This document shows, piece after piece, positions 23,103 to 34,431 of a stretch of DNA of 64,000 bases. This DNA is from Pyronema omphalodes (taxonomy: Eukaryota > Ascomycota > Pezizomycetes > Pezizales > Pyronemataceae): positions 1,240,001-1,304,000 of the forward strand of contig JAJJXM010000004.1 of assembly GCA_024516155.1 (NCBI GenBank), read 5' to 3'. Position 1 is the first letter of the stretch. Every line of letters starts with the position of its first letter. The notes beneath the pieces were generated by a model. The model searched no databases. It was given only the letters and a program-made list of their open reading frames with translations, and was not told where the DNA came from. The translations under genes were made by a program, and so were the position numbers.

Positions 23103-23225
23103 ATGCCATTCTCATATAACAAAGGAGTCGGAGGACGTCGCTTCGGTTTTGGAGTCGCTGCGAATAGACATGGTGCTAGACCTTACACGAGGTTTAGGTT
23201 ATGTGGATTCAACTGCTTCAGATAA
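23103..23225 (+). CDS. Possible 40-aa basic microprotein
   Basis: The frame starts in a good fungal context (CAACATGCC) and encodes a Gly/Arg/Phe-rich peptide beginning MPFSYNKGVGGRRFGFGVAA and ending GFNCFR. Upstream sequence resembles a leader: a pyrimidine-rich CTTCCTTTCTCTTCCAG acceptor-like site, then an A/C-rich stretch with no other ATG immediately before. It is short, so chance cannot be excluded. No family recognised. Confidence 0.35.
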   Translation: MPFSYNKGVGGRRFGFGVAANRHGARPYTRFRLCGFNCFR

Positions 23226-24399
23226 GCGAAGAGTAGCACAAGCTACGCGACGAGAGGAGGGAGTGGCGACTTTGGCGAGGGGGATACGGGGTCACGGTTT
23301 CTGCCTTGATTTTTTAAGAGTGCTTTTCCGTTGCACATGACGACTGTAAATGCTAAATGACTTTGTTTCACAAGAGTAACCCTGCCCTGTATGAAGGCGG
23401 TGAGCATGTCGCGGTTCCGTGATTAGATTAGCCTAATTCGTTCGGGATGGAATGCAACATGTTATTTTGTACGAATTTGTGCATGAATTCCATATAAGTG
23501 TCTTGTAATTCTGTAAGAAGTATGTCCGACAAAAGTGTAGGATTGAATTGAGGATAAAGTTCCATTATCCATTTGTCCTATTTTCAGTTCATTCGTTGGT
23601 CGTGGGAACCCGGTTAAACTGAATTGATGGCGGTCACGTGACAAACCGAGTGATGGCAAACATGCAGCCCTATCATGATCATCAGCTCATCTTATCGAGT
23701 CATCGCCGCCGACGCCTGCAGGCCGTGACACGACCCATAGATAACAACGGGAACAAATTCGGACCGTCGCTAAACAAGATCGTGACCTGCATTAGTTTGT
23801 ACCTGAGGAATTCTGGAAAGGAAAATAAGGACGTTGATAGGAGAATTGAAACGTGGTACTCGCGGGGTAGCTCACGGAGACTGGGGTAGCTATGAAGCAC
23901 AGCAGGAGACGAGCTCTGGAACTTCGTACCTGAGATACGGCATAGCTATCATAGCTATCATAGAGCTTCCGTCAGGCTTAGCTCAATAAGGAAATAAGTT
24001 GACGTCTAGATATAAAGATAGGATTCGAGTTGAGGGAATGTTTCGGGCCGCCGCCTCATGGAGAGATATCATATAGGCAGTGAAGCTAGGATTGGGCCTT
24101 CGGGCAATGTAATAATTGAATGCATGAGACCGGATAAAACTGTTCAAAAAATATCTCCATTGTTTAGCTTAAACGGATATACACCTTACAATACGAACTG
24201 ATAATATTATCATTTTTACTGCACTCTGCCGTGAATGTTGTTTGACGCTGTCGTGAGCCTAGAGCTTGTGCACTAGAAATAGCCCTCTTTGGCGAGTGGG
24301 CAACGATGACGCAAAGCGTGTGAAATATGTACATCACAGGCAACACAAAATGTACATCTGGTTCTTGTTTTCGTTGTGCCGATTTCCTGGCTGCATGAG

Positions 24400-24789
24400 A
24401 TGTTTTCTCAAAAAAATCTGATCATGTTTCGTGCACCGTGGAGTTTCGTCTCCGAGGCCATTAACTCACATTTACGTCCGGAGTCTCCGAGTGGTAACCA
24501 CCCGACAGATGAACCCGATCTCGCCGTACCCCATTCCATCGCCCCGGATTTGACAGATGAATTACGTTGCCGGCGAGATTTGGTGGCCGTGGTGCCCGTC
24601 CGGACCCTATGGTTCCCTGTGGTTTACAGTCCAGATTCAGGTACGTTGGGTCTTGCGGGGTGGTCCGCGACCATAACCCGGGTAGCGCGTTTGGTTAGCG
24701 CGCCGTGGCCTGCAGAAGAAATTTTCTACCATGACACTTTGCTCTATCCTGTCGTCGTCTCTCCAGAGTTGGCCGACCCTTCTCGCTAG
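24400..24789 (+). CDS. Hypothetical 129-aa ORF in a GC-rich patch
   Basis: An open frame from an ATG at 24400 encodes a Pro/Val-rich protein with no signal peptide or clear domain. The 24470-24790 stretch is noticeably more GC-rich than its surroundings, which is the main reason to list it. It could be a gene fragment or an exon; no splice partners were found. Confidence 0.25.
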   Translation: MFSQKNLIMFRAPWSFVSEAINSHLRPESPSGNHPTDEPDLAVPHSIAPDLTDELRCRRDLVAVVPVRTLWFPVVYSPDSGTLGLAGWSATITRVARLVSAPWPAEEIFYHDTLLYPVVVSPELADPSR

Positions 24790-25844
24790 GGCAAGAAGCT
24801 GTTCATCCTTGATCCCTCGTCGACTCGCAGTATGCCGTGATGCCACTTCGATGGGGAGAGAGAGAGTTGAGCAGGTTTCATACTACCTTACAGCGTTTGT
24901 CTTGATGATGAAAATTGTAAAAACTGGAGTACATGAGCCTAATCCATAGTTGCTTGTAACTGCGTTGTTCATGCTGCCGTCTGACATTGGCGCTGCCTTG
25001 TGGGATCAGACGCTTCATCGCTGTCGAGGAGAGGCAGATCTACCTCCAAGCGATAAGAGTGGCAGATAAGGATTTTTCCAACGAATATTCCGCCATAACA
25101 GCTAGTAGCTAGCTAAAAAAAATCTGAAGCTTAGCTGCCCAAGAAATAGAAAACTTTCTCGTTTCGAAGTCTTGACAGCTTCAAGAGTCGCCAGGATGCC
25201 CTCGCTTCGTGATTGAAAAGCCGAGCCAAAACAAGCATAACCACAAGGAATGCCAATATCCAATGGGCAGTTGAGTCCAAGACCAGTCCTACATTCTTCG
25301 CCAAGGTACCCTCAACGCAATTGTTTTCAAGATCCAGGGATAAAATCTCGTTCGTATGTGACCATAGAGCTCCTCTGATTCGTAGGAAATCGGGCAAGCT
25401 CCGCCACTTCGTGCAGGAGGTTGCGTCTTCCACTAGACTGGATATCGAAAGATTCGAGATCGCCGCAATGTGCTGAAAGATAAGGTCGCACACCGACACC
25501 ACCAATATGCACCGGCCCCGTTCTATAGACTAAGCTGTCGCGTGTGTTGCGTGGGGCGGAACGCCTTAATCGTCCGTTGGTAAACACCAGGAGCTATCAA
25601 ACACATATTTTCCCAGGGTACATAAGGCCGCTGCTGCCACCGATGTCATGACGAGTTTGCCCGCCAACCTGCCCAAATAACGACAGAACCTCCAGACCTT
25701 TCTCAAGACCTTAACAGGCGAGAAGGTATCGACAACTCAACGACGAAAACTTTTTCGTTCCCGGTGTGGACCGACGCTTGAATCAGCAGTCGTCCAAAAA
25801 CCCCGTATCGTATCGGATCCAGGACGATAATTTTCGAAAGCAAG
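24790..25844. other. Region upstream of the permease gene
   Basis: This is the probable promoter and leader region of the NCS1 permease. On the minus strand a frame at 25505-25131 is open for 124 codons and contains one hydrophobic stretch (WILAFLVVMLVLARLF), and the frame can be extended upstream only across stops. It may be a remnant membrane-protein gene or chance. Confidence 0.3.
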
Positions 25845-27796
25845 ATGTCTTCTTTCTTGCGAAAGCTTGAGACCGACAATGAGCCTGGCTTGACCGCCGC
25901 TCAGTTGATGTTGACGAACCACGATCTTAAGCCTGGTATAGAAATCCTGTCCAATTGTTAAGATGTTGATGGCGTTGAGACATCTACGGTCCTTTAAAAT
26001 GGGAAGTTGCATGTGAGGTCTGAGACATGGCCGAACATGTCGGTTGCTGTCTTGAGTCGGCGATGTAACCTGATCCGCTGGGATACTGCAATCTCTCGAT
26101 AAAATGGATATCCTTGCTGACCCGAGTGCTTATCACAGTCGAACCCTCTCGGAGACAATGGGGGCCATGGAACTTCGTCGGATTCTGGATCGCCGATTCG
26201 TTCAACATCAACACATGGATGATTTCCTCTAGCATGATTCTAGCAGGATTGTCCTGGTGGCAGTCATGGTTGTGCGTCTGGATAGGCTACTTCATTGCAG
26301 CTATCTTCATTTGTGCGACCGGGCATATCGGAGCTACCTACCACGTCGGTTTCCCTGTGGTTGCACGTTCTTCCTTCGGAATTTGGTTAGTCTCACGGCG
26401 ACGCGTAGACGGTGACCGAGTGACTGACCGTTTCACAGGGGAAGTTTGTGGCCGGTGTTTAACCGTGCGGCGATGGCTTGTGTGTGGTACGGAGTACAGG
26501 CATGGATCGGAGGTAACTGTGTTTACCTGATGATCCGGTCCATCTGGAACAGCTTCGATAATATCCCCAATACCATGGGTGGCGCCGGCACCGAGACCAA
26601 GTACTTTGTGTCATTCTTCCTCTTCTGGTTCTGCTCTCTTCCGGCCATCTGGTTCCCGGTCCACACCATTCGTCACTTGTTCACCGTCAAGGCCTATGTC
26701 GTTCCCATAGCGTAAGCTTTATCGAATCAGTCCAGTACTGAAACGCAGCTAATGTTTAAATAGAGGTTTCGCCTTCTTTGGCTGGTGTATCCACCGTGCC
26801 GGTGGTGTTGGTCCTATTGTCTCCCAGCCTTCCTCCAAGCATGGAAGCGAACTTGCCTGGGCATTCGTTGGAGGAGTCATGTCTTCGGTCTCCAACTTTG
26901 CAACCTTGATTGTGAACGACCCCGACTTCTCTCGTTTCGCTGGAAAGCCTACCGACCAGTTGTGGTCTCAGCTCTTCGGAATTCCCTGCTCTTTTGCCTT
27001 CACCTCCTTCGTCGGAATTATCGTTTCCTCCAGTTCAACCGTCATCTTTGGAAAGCCCATCTGGAACCCCTTGGACCTTCTTAACGAGTTCTTGAATGAG
27101 GGTGGATCCGGAAACCGTGCCGGAGTGTTCTTCATTGCAACTGCCTTCTCCTTGGCTCAGCTCGGTACCAATATCGCCGCCAACTCGGTTTCCGCTGGAT
27201 CTGACATGACTGCTTTGTTGCCCCGGTACATCGACATCCGTCGTGGAGGATATGTTTGCGCACTTGTCGGATTGGCCATGTGCCCCTGGAACCTTCTTTC
27301 CAGCTCCAACAATTTCACCTTGTACCTCTCTTCGTACTCAGTATTCCTTTCCGCCATTGCTGGAGTCATGTTGTCCGACTACTACTTTGTCCGCAAGGGA
27401 TACCTAGAGGTTAAGAACTTATACTCTGCGAAGAAGAATGCACCTTACTACTTCACCTACGGAATCCACTGGCGCGCTTACGCTGCCTACATCGCCGGTA
27501 TTCTTATCAACGTCGTTGGATTCGCTGGGGCTATCGGAAAGACTGTCCCTATTGGAGCGGCCTACATTTACCGCCTCAACTTCTTTGCCGGAGTGATTGT
27601 ATCCTCTGGTACCTACTGGCTTTTGGCCACTTTCTTCCCCATTCCTGCTTGCAGTGACAAGTGGATGGAGGTTGGCGAGGACATCTCAGAGGTCCGATTA
27701 GCATATGACTCTTCGAGTGATAGCTATGACATTGAGGCGACGGACCCCAAAACTGTAGACGTTAGAGTCCAGGAGAAGTTTGGTCGGGCGTATTAA
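25845..27796 (+). CDS. NCS1-family permease (uracil/uridine/allantoin type)
   Basis: Four exons: 25845-25935, 26139-26385, 26439-26711 and 26764-27796, with GT-AG introns of 203, 53 and 52 nt in consistent phases; about 547 aa. The first splice rebuilds the family N-terminal motif [20 protein letters not shown], which confirms the small first exon. The protein then shows the NCS1 core: [58 protein letters not shown] and [15 protein letters not shown], with about 12 membrane segments. It should be a plasma-membrane proton symporter for a nucleobase or related compound. The exact substrate (uracil, uridine, allantoin) cannot be told by eye. Codons in the last exon favour C-ending, suggesting good expression. 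The short acidic C-terminal tail may be a turnover signal. Confidence 0.92.
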
Positions 27797-28697
27797 TTTG
27801 TTTTCTTTTTGGGTTCTTTGAGTTTTCGGTGTTTTGTTTTTATGTTGGCCGATGAGCGGCTTGATGATGATTGTTGGATGTCCGTGATGAGCATATATAT
27901 CAAAGTTAATGCGATGCTTTCCAAAAGTTTGAATGATAACTTTATCCTTTACAATAATTAATACTTTCAACTAAACGATCCATTCCCTTGAGATTAAAGT
28001 TGCCTGACATTTAGTTACGTTCTCCCAACTCGCTCCAAGGGCCTTACCGATTACCTACCATGACTCATGACACCAATACAGAGGTGAAATCAATGCCCTT
28101 TGATGCCCTTCCTATTCCCTCGTTTGGGAGAAGTATTGTCGGGTGCCTTGCTGGCAATAATTCGAGTTTTGAATTGCTGTCAAGGAATGATGGAGGTGGA
28201 GTAAAACTCATACGGTGAAGTGGGGATGGAAAGGTTGGTGCATGCTTTAAACCGCCTGTTAGTGGCTCATGCGCAGGGTTGCCAACTCCATGCAGAAATG
28301 CGCGTTTATCAATGCGCGTTGTTCTCACTCGCTTCACTACGAAAATGAATGGAACAACAGGTTGACATCTTTACAATATTGGGTATCAAAGAAATCTATG
28401 GACACACAAAAAACATAATAGGTTCAGGCCAAGCACATAACAAATCAATGTTCAAGATTACTCGCACAACTCAGCCCTTGACAATTTCACAAAAGTCCAA
28501 AAACACGCATTTACGGTATTAATTCGTCTGCTGAAGCTCTTTTGAGCGATTCTACAACGCCAACTGTTCTTCAAAACGCAATAGTAATCCTCGACCCAAT
28601 AAAAACAACTTCCCAATGCTGTCCTCCAAAAGTAAAGCTCGCATGACCATTGCCAAAAATTTTATCAAATCAAAATCTCCAGTAAGTATTAAAGCTA

Positions 28698-30159
28698 TTA
28701 ATCCAGCCATCTCCACTTGATAGCTATTCTTCCTGCGTCAGGGTCTCCAAGGACATTGTAAGCTGCTGGCGACAAGTCAAGATCGTACTGCTTGCAAACC
28801 GGACATCTGTCCACCACTGTTATTGTCACTCCGCCTCCACCTGCCTGCCGTTCCCATAAGTCTCTTCCGGGGTCCGGTGGTGGAGTAATACCTGGTGGTG
28901 CTGGTTCTTCGAATAGTATATCCCAACCTCTATTTTCAGTTCTGTTCCATGCACGAGTAGGATGATCAAGACCGTCCATTTCAGCGGAGACCATAGACCG
29001 TCGAGACCATCGTTCACTCCGGCTCTTTTCCCAATTCTCAGAACCATGCGTCGTCGTATTCCATAGGTTGTCCCATCGTCGACGCTTACCTCCAGCCGCT
29101 TTCACCAATGCCTTCCTTCCACAGTAAGGATTTGCATTTGAATTTTTGGCTCCTGTTGCATCAAAGAGAATTTTACTAAGGGCTGCCACGTAATCAGCAT
29201 CCGTAGCATCCGTACCACACGATCCTAATCCCGGTGCATAGAAGGTTGCTTCTCCCTCAAACTCTTCGCCACCGCCGCCGCCGCCATCGCCGCCACCTGA
29301 AGATGCCGATGTGGAAGGTTTAGTGTCCGATTTGCTAGAGCTTGCGGCCGTCGAAGTTGCAACTGCTGTGTTAGTAGATGCAGCGCCGGTAGTTGCCCCG
29401 GTTGGAGATGCTCCCGGGGTGGCGATAGCGGCTGCAGTAGTTGAATCCTCACCAGGCCTAGTCAACATCATCAACGTCAGACATTGTTAAACATATCATC
29501 ATCAGAAATTTCATCGATACTAACTTTGCAGTACCACCGGTTGGTTGGCTATTATCAAGGCTGAAGATTGTTGTTGTTATTAATTGGCCCTGCTCGTTTG
29601 TGATGACGGATGGCTCCCCGTAAACAACAGTCTGTTCGCTAACACCTCCCTGGCCCGGTACCAGAGTTAGGCTTCCAATGAGAGTTTTTGTTTCCAAAAC
29701 GTCTTCACTATTCGTTATTAGCTTTAAGCTTACTTGCACAGTTGTCTTTTCGCCCTTTTCGTTTGTCGTCACCACTTGCGTAATGCCCGCTCCTCGTGTA
29801 AACGTAGTGATATATGCAGTTGTTTCCGTTGTCAGAACTGTCTGGCCGTTAGACACAAACGTGCGGACTCTAGATTGTGTTGTCTTCGCTACAGCGGGTT
29901 GTCCCACAATTCCCTCGTTGGCTCCTTGTGATTTGGCGCTTCTAAGTGATGTTTTGACGCCAATTGCGCCTCCTACAGCGGCTATTATTAGTAATGCCGC
30001 CACTCCAGCCGCAACGTAATAAAAGTTCTGCTTGCTGAAACCAAGGATTTTAAGAGATTTGGCTTTAGTTGTACCACCGAATGTGTGCGATTGGTACCAT
30101 GCTCGAAGCTTTGCGTTAGGGTGTAACTTTTGCTTGAACTCGGAGATCCGTCGAACCAT
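28698..30159 (-). CDS. Membrane-anchored double-psi beta-barrel (expansin/RlpA-like) protein
   Basis: Read from 30159. Exons 30159-29525 and 29457-28698 are joined by a 67-nt intron, giving about 464 aa. Residues 1-45 are basic and cytosolic, followed by one helix (YYVAAGVAALLIIAAVGGAI). A long Thr/Ser-rich extracellular stalk and a Gly/Ser linker come next. The C-terminal DPBB domain starts GEATFYAPGLGSCG and ends with VTITVVDRCPVC, YDLDLSPAAYN and IAIKWRWLD. Such domains are found in fungal expansin-like and loosenin-like wall proteins and generally lack hydrolase activity. The domain is broken by 83 extra residues just before VTITVVD. The matching DNA (29089-28841) begins GTAAGC, ends GCAG, is in frame and has no stop, so it may be an intron. 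Without it the protein is about 381 aa. Type II orientation is unusual for this fold, which is normally secreted. Confidence 0.78.
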
Positions 30160-30439
30160 GACCGCCGGACGCGGGCTATTGGATGCTGTAAAGGTCTAGT
30201 CAACACCTTGTGCTGGTGAATCGTGTCCTCAATAGGTTTATGCCTCTCCTGATAGGTCAATTCGGGAGTGAAGTTGTGTTGGTAGACCAGTAGGCACATC
30301 AGCGTTTCGTCGATGGTTTCCGGTGCTATTCGTAAATTATTTCATACGTGTCGGATTGGTGATCTGAGCGAAGAAAATTAAGCAAGAAGGAGCTGAATAG
30401 CAATCAATAAAGTTGTAAATGCAAAGGGCTGATACGAAT

Positions 30440-31700
30440 AACGACTGGTGATAGAGCTGTTGATGAGTGGTGGAGATTGAAGCCCTTCACGACTTCTTTG
30501 CTTCATCGTTTTCAAAAAAACATGTGTCTCGTTTGGAGTTAGTTCCGCGGATTGAACTGAGGCATGTTCATCCTCCATCGTTGAATGATTTTCCTTCATC
30601 ACAATTCCACATTTGGCTCTACCATGACGATATTCACCACGCGTTCATTACTCAAGAACAAACCACACTTGCCACGTTCGAAAGCCAATCCGACCACGTT
30701 CTTGGGACCAACTCTTTACGATGGATACGTCCTACCGATTTTCCACAATACTGGCGACTGGTGGTTGAACGCATACGTGCTGACCTGCAGGTCGACGGAT
30801 CGGTGCCTATTTATGATTTCGAGGTTTCGTTTCGCCTGTGGCGCAGCAACGCATAAACGGAGCTGTTCCTCGCACAACTTGCCTGGCTAGCCTCCTCCTC
30901 GCCAACGCAGGCTTTTAGTATTCGCATCCCGGAGGCAGGTACTTTTGTGCAACATGAACACTGTAACTCACTGCGAATACTAATCGGCGCCATAGCTAGA
31001 GCTTCCAGCCGTTGGCGTTTTCTCGTGTTGCTTCGCGGGCCGGATGAATTTTGGTTGAGTCGAGGCGGTGTTCGCCGCCCAAGACCGCACGGAATGCATG
31101 TCGCAACGCTCTATTTCGAGATCAACATTCCCTCTTCAAATACATAGTGCTCATGGATGGGAGATGTACACTCCGGGTATTGTCGAAAGAGATCTAGATT
31201 TGCTGCTGAGATGGTTTGATGATGGCTCGATAGTGGCGATGAAATCGTGTTGCCTCCGGTCGCAAGAACACGCCAACTCTGGAGACCACGGGCGGAGGCT
31301 CGTCTAGGTACGCGCGCCAAATTGCACCGCGATTCCCTTCGATCCTAGCGGTTGACTCGGCCGCATCCGTTCATCTCCATTCCCAAGTTCTCTATGGCTC
31401 GCCACCTTGAAGAACTGTTAATAGCCAATCCAACGAGAACCGGAAAAACTCACAATCTCGGATAGAAATCGATGGTGTTAAAAATCTTGCAGGAGATAAT
31501 TAGCTCTATAGAGGAAGTGCATCGACTTGGATCACAAAATATCCCCGGCATTTTCCTGCGCATGCGCATGCCGTGTGTAGGCAAGTGCTTTGGTTTGTCG
31601 AACAGCTTCGTCATGTGGACGTGCGTGACCACAGGGCGTCTTGTTTCCAGGCAATGAAACAGCTGATTTGTCTTATACCAGAGGACTGGTTCGCTATTAT
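30440..31700 (+). pseudogene. Decayed protein-coding gene, family unknown
   Basis: Protein-like frames run in series on one strand but are broken. One frame continues from about 30467 to 31147 through a single TAA at 30854-30856, with segments such as HIWLYHDDIHHAF, RWIRPTDFPQYW, and CNSLRILIGAIARASSRW. It then appears to shift frame (ERDLDLLLRWFDDGSIVAMK). A last piece near 31540-31702 ends with AMKQLICLIPEDWFAIM and a stop. No start ATG is visible at the 5' end. I do not recognise the family. The gene may also be intact but heavily spliced, yet I found no set of introns that removes all breaks. It is divergent from the DPBB gene. Confidence 0.4.
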
Positions 31701-32376
31701 GTAGAGTCAGGATTCAACAAGCTACCCGTACCAAAGACTAAAAGGATGAGATGAGGTACCAACATAATACCTCACGTACACATGGCCGGACGGACCCAGA
31801 ATGTCAGATAGACGATCTACGCACTAGGCGGATATCGGAAGGTTACGTTCACAACGAACAGACCAACGGCTGATCCAAGAAGTGCTTTCAGCTGTGGATG
31901 AGAGGTGCATAGACGAGCTGCAAGGTATAATGATGCAGTGTGGCTGAGGTTTGCATGGGTTATTTTGAGGGCGGGCCATAGTCCAGCTCCCGAGATGTTT
32001 CCCCAGTCTCTGCCCAGCTGAAGATGTGGTAAAGGTTGTGCGCTGTTCCTAACCATTACTCAAAGTAGAAATATACACCCACAATACAAAAGCCCCAGCT
32101 CGGACCTTTCAAAAGCCTACAAATTGCAGTTATCCCGCAATCGATCTGACTATCACTCCTGCCATTCCCCGCATGCTGACATTCTCGTCTCCAATATTTC
32201 AAACTTTTCATAAAGAGCCTCAGTTAATATACCTACGTTAGGTACCTACGGGCTAGGCATCACAAGGCATGAACGGAAATCTTGACAGTGCCGTCGAGCA
32301 TTTATGCTAACATTATGTTCAAGGTTTCCCAACCCCTGGGACTTTATCCTTAATTATTACCTTCACCAACACCGCA

Positions 32377-32859
32377 ATGCCTACCTCATCCACCTGGCGC
32401 AGCCCCAGAGACTTAGCTGGCGGCCTATTCTCCGGCATTTTCTTGTTATTGACGTCACTTTTCGGGCCTTTTGTCTTACGCACCATTGAGCGACGTCGCC
32501 TTGCAGCACCGCCCCCAACTGTTATTGTAGGCGCCAAGTCCGAACCATCCCCGGCCAAAATACCAGAGTCTGCCGTCAAGCCTTCTCCTGAGCCTATTCA
32601 GAACGAAATTCCTGCGGAGCACCCTAATCCAAACCTGTATACTGTACCACCTCCTGAGCTTTCCCATTTTATGGAGTTCGCATCTCAATTTCCGGCACCT
32701 GCCTGTATGCTCCCTAGGCCAGGTCTTGACACAACCGGTCCCCAGAGAATCTATAAGGACACCGTAAATGGACAGAATAGGATGGTGATGGAACAGCAAC
32801 ATTATTTTGGCGATGGAAGGAGAGTTCGGCGCAAATTAGTCGTTTATGAGCGTGTTTAA
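32377..32859 (+). CDS. Small single-helix membrane protein, 160 aa
   Basis: An uninterrupted frame from ATG 32377 in good context (CGCAATGCC). Residues 13-33 (LAGGLFSGIFLLLTSLFGPF) form a membrane helix followed by RTIERRR, suggesting an N-out or type III anchor with the basic side cytosolic. The rest is Pro/Glu-rich and probably disordered, with a basic C-terminus RRVRRKLVVYERV. No domain was recognised. The codon use and the helix plus positive-charge pattern make it a credible gene. Confidence 0.5.
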   Translation: MPTSSTWRSPRDLAGGLFSGIFLLLTSLFGPFVLRTIERRRLAAPPPTVIVGAKSEPSPAKIPESAVKPSPEPIQNEIPAEHPNPNLYTVPPPELSHFMEFASQFPAPACMLPRPGLDTTGPQRIYKDTVNGQNRMVMEQQHYFGDGRRVRRKLVVYERV

Positions 32860-33406
32860 TTAGCTTAGGGTTTTCTTTATATCTTTGGGCGGGGAATTTC
32901 GTAGTGTAGGCAGCATCCGAGCCCTTCAAGCTGTAATGATAAATTTGAGGTTTTACAAGACGGGGTGCGGGTAACAAGGCAGAAGTGATATCGATAACCG
33001 TTCCCCAGGAGCTCACTGAAAGCGGTACCGAGTTGACCGCAGTGTACATATTACTGACTGTAGCGTTTGCAATGTCTGACCGTATTACTGCCGTCTGAAA
33101 TCATAAATCGAATCATCGAATTCTGTACCAATGGTTTTTCCGGGCAAGGATCATGGTGTTTGAACAGCCTTACAGAAAAAACTTCAATGCATGCAGACTT
33201 TTAAACTTGCAGACTTGCAGGCTTGATGACTTGTGGACTTGTAGACTTGCAGTGAGATGTCTCACCGGACACACGCGACACGCGCGCATAACATCGTGGC
33301 AGCGTGGCTCATCTTGCATCAGCTGAAGTAGAACCCACTCAACCTAAAGATGAGACGAAAAAAATTCATATTGACCGAACTGCAAAGCCAGGCAAGTAGG
33401 TAAAAG

Positions 33407-33455
<49 letters not shown>

Positions 33456-34358
33456 ACAGAAAAGCGGGGCCGAAAAGGCACAGTGTGAGCTGGACTGATT
33501 GACTGACTGGACTGACTTACTTTACTGGACCTATGGTGCACCCAAGCTTCCCTCCGTCCACAATGCAAGCATGGAACTTCAAAGCCGAACCATCCGAAAC
33601 ATATGTGTTGTTCCCTACCCTACTTACACCCGCCATCTCAAACACCACCTTTTCATCGGAATAATATTTCTAGCCTTGCATGGACCTTGGCATACATATA
33701 ATTTCTGATTTGTCGTTCTACTTATGTACTGTGCTCGGATACTTCACATAAACTAAAATTTTAGAATCGAAAAAAAAAATAGAGTAAATAGAGCAATTTC
33801 TAGCTCGATCGAATCGAACCGAGATTTAATCCAACCAAATCGAGTAATGGAATACATAGTTCCAAAACCAAAATCGGCTGAAATAGTCGGGGGAAAACTA
33901 GAGTTGAAGCACAAGGATGAAAGTTAGCTGAAAAGTGAGACATTCGGGACACCAGGATGCTATGGTGTGATGATGACTAGATGACTAGAAATGTGGAGCG
34001 GGATAAGCGCGGATAAGCGCCGGATGTTGATCGGTGGGACTAGTTAAGTTGAGATCAGCAGGATATAGACGGTGTTTGGTTTAGTATTGAAATGTGGAAT
34101 CGCACGTGACGACTGGTACTATCCTGGGATGATTATAGTAGAGGGAGGCTATTTTGGTTAAGATTTGAAGGTGAATATGGTTTCTTGTTACTCGTGCCAA
34201 GGTGGCGCTAGTAAAGATGTCAAAAAGATTTTTGAAGGGTTTGAGAATCATTTTAACATGTAAACTGGAGTTGGACCAACCGTAACATTGCTCTGATTTT
34301 TACTCGACAGTCTTGTCGCGTGGTTTGCGGCAAAATGAGGCTCAAAACCAAAAATGAA
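32860..34358. other. Intergenic region with simple repeats
   Basis: No gene is seen. There is a (CA)n-(TA)n microsatellite at 33406-33453 and a run of ACTTGCAG/ACTTGTGG-like near-repeats at about 33195-33255. Confidence 0.55.
33406..33453. repeat. (CA)n(TA)n microsatellite
   Basis: About 11 CA units run directly into about 12 TA units. Simple compound dinucleotide repeat. Confidence 0.95.
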
Positions 34359-34431
34359 AGCCCCACGCGGGGGTCGAACCCGCAACCTTCAGATTAAGAG
34401 TCTGACGCTCTACCGATTGAGCTAGCGAGGC
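34359..34431 (-). tRNA. tRNA-Lys (CTT), no intron
   Basis: Reverse-strand acceptor stem GCCTCGC pairs with GTGGGGC (two G-U pairs). The D arm is GCTCAATCGGTAGAGC, the anticodon stem CAGA/TCTG with loop containing CTCTTAA gives anticodon CTT, and the T arm is GCGGGTTCGACCCCCGC. The discriminator base reads T, which is less common. 73 nt. Confidence 0.95.

Noticed and set aside
25131..26012. A minus-strand membrane protein gene
   Set aside because: The upper part overlaps exon 1 of the well-supported NCS1 permease on the other strand, and stops separate the pieces. One hydrophobic segment is not enough.
26104..26138. Permease start near 26104-26114
   Set aside because: It lacks the family N-terminal motif. 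Exon 1 at 25845-25935 supplies it with correct phase.
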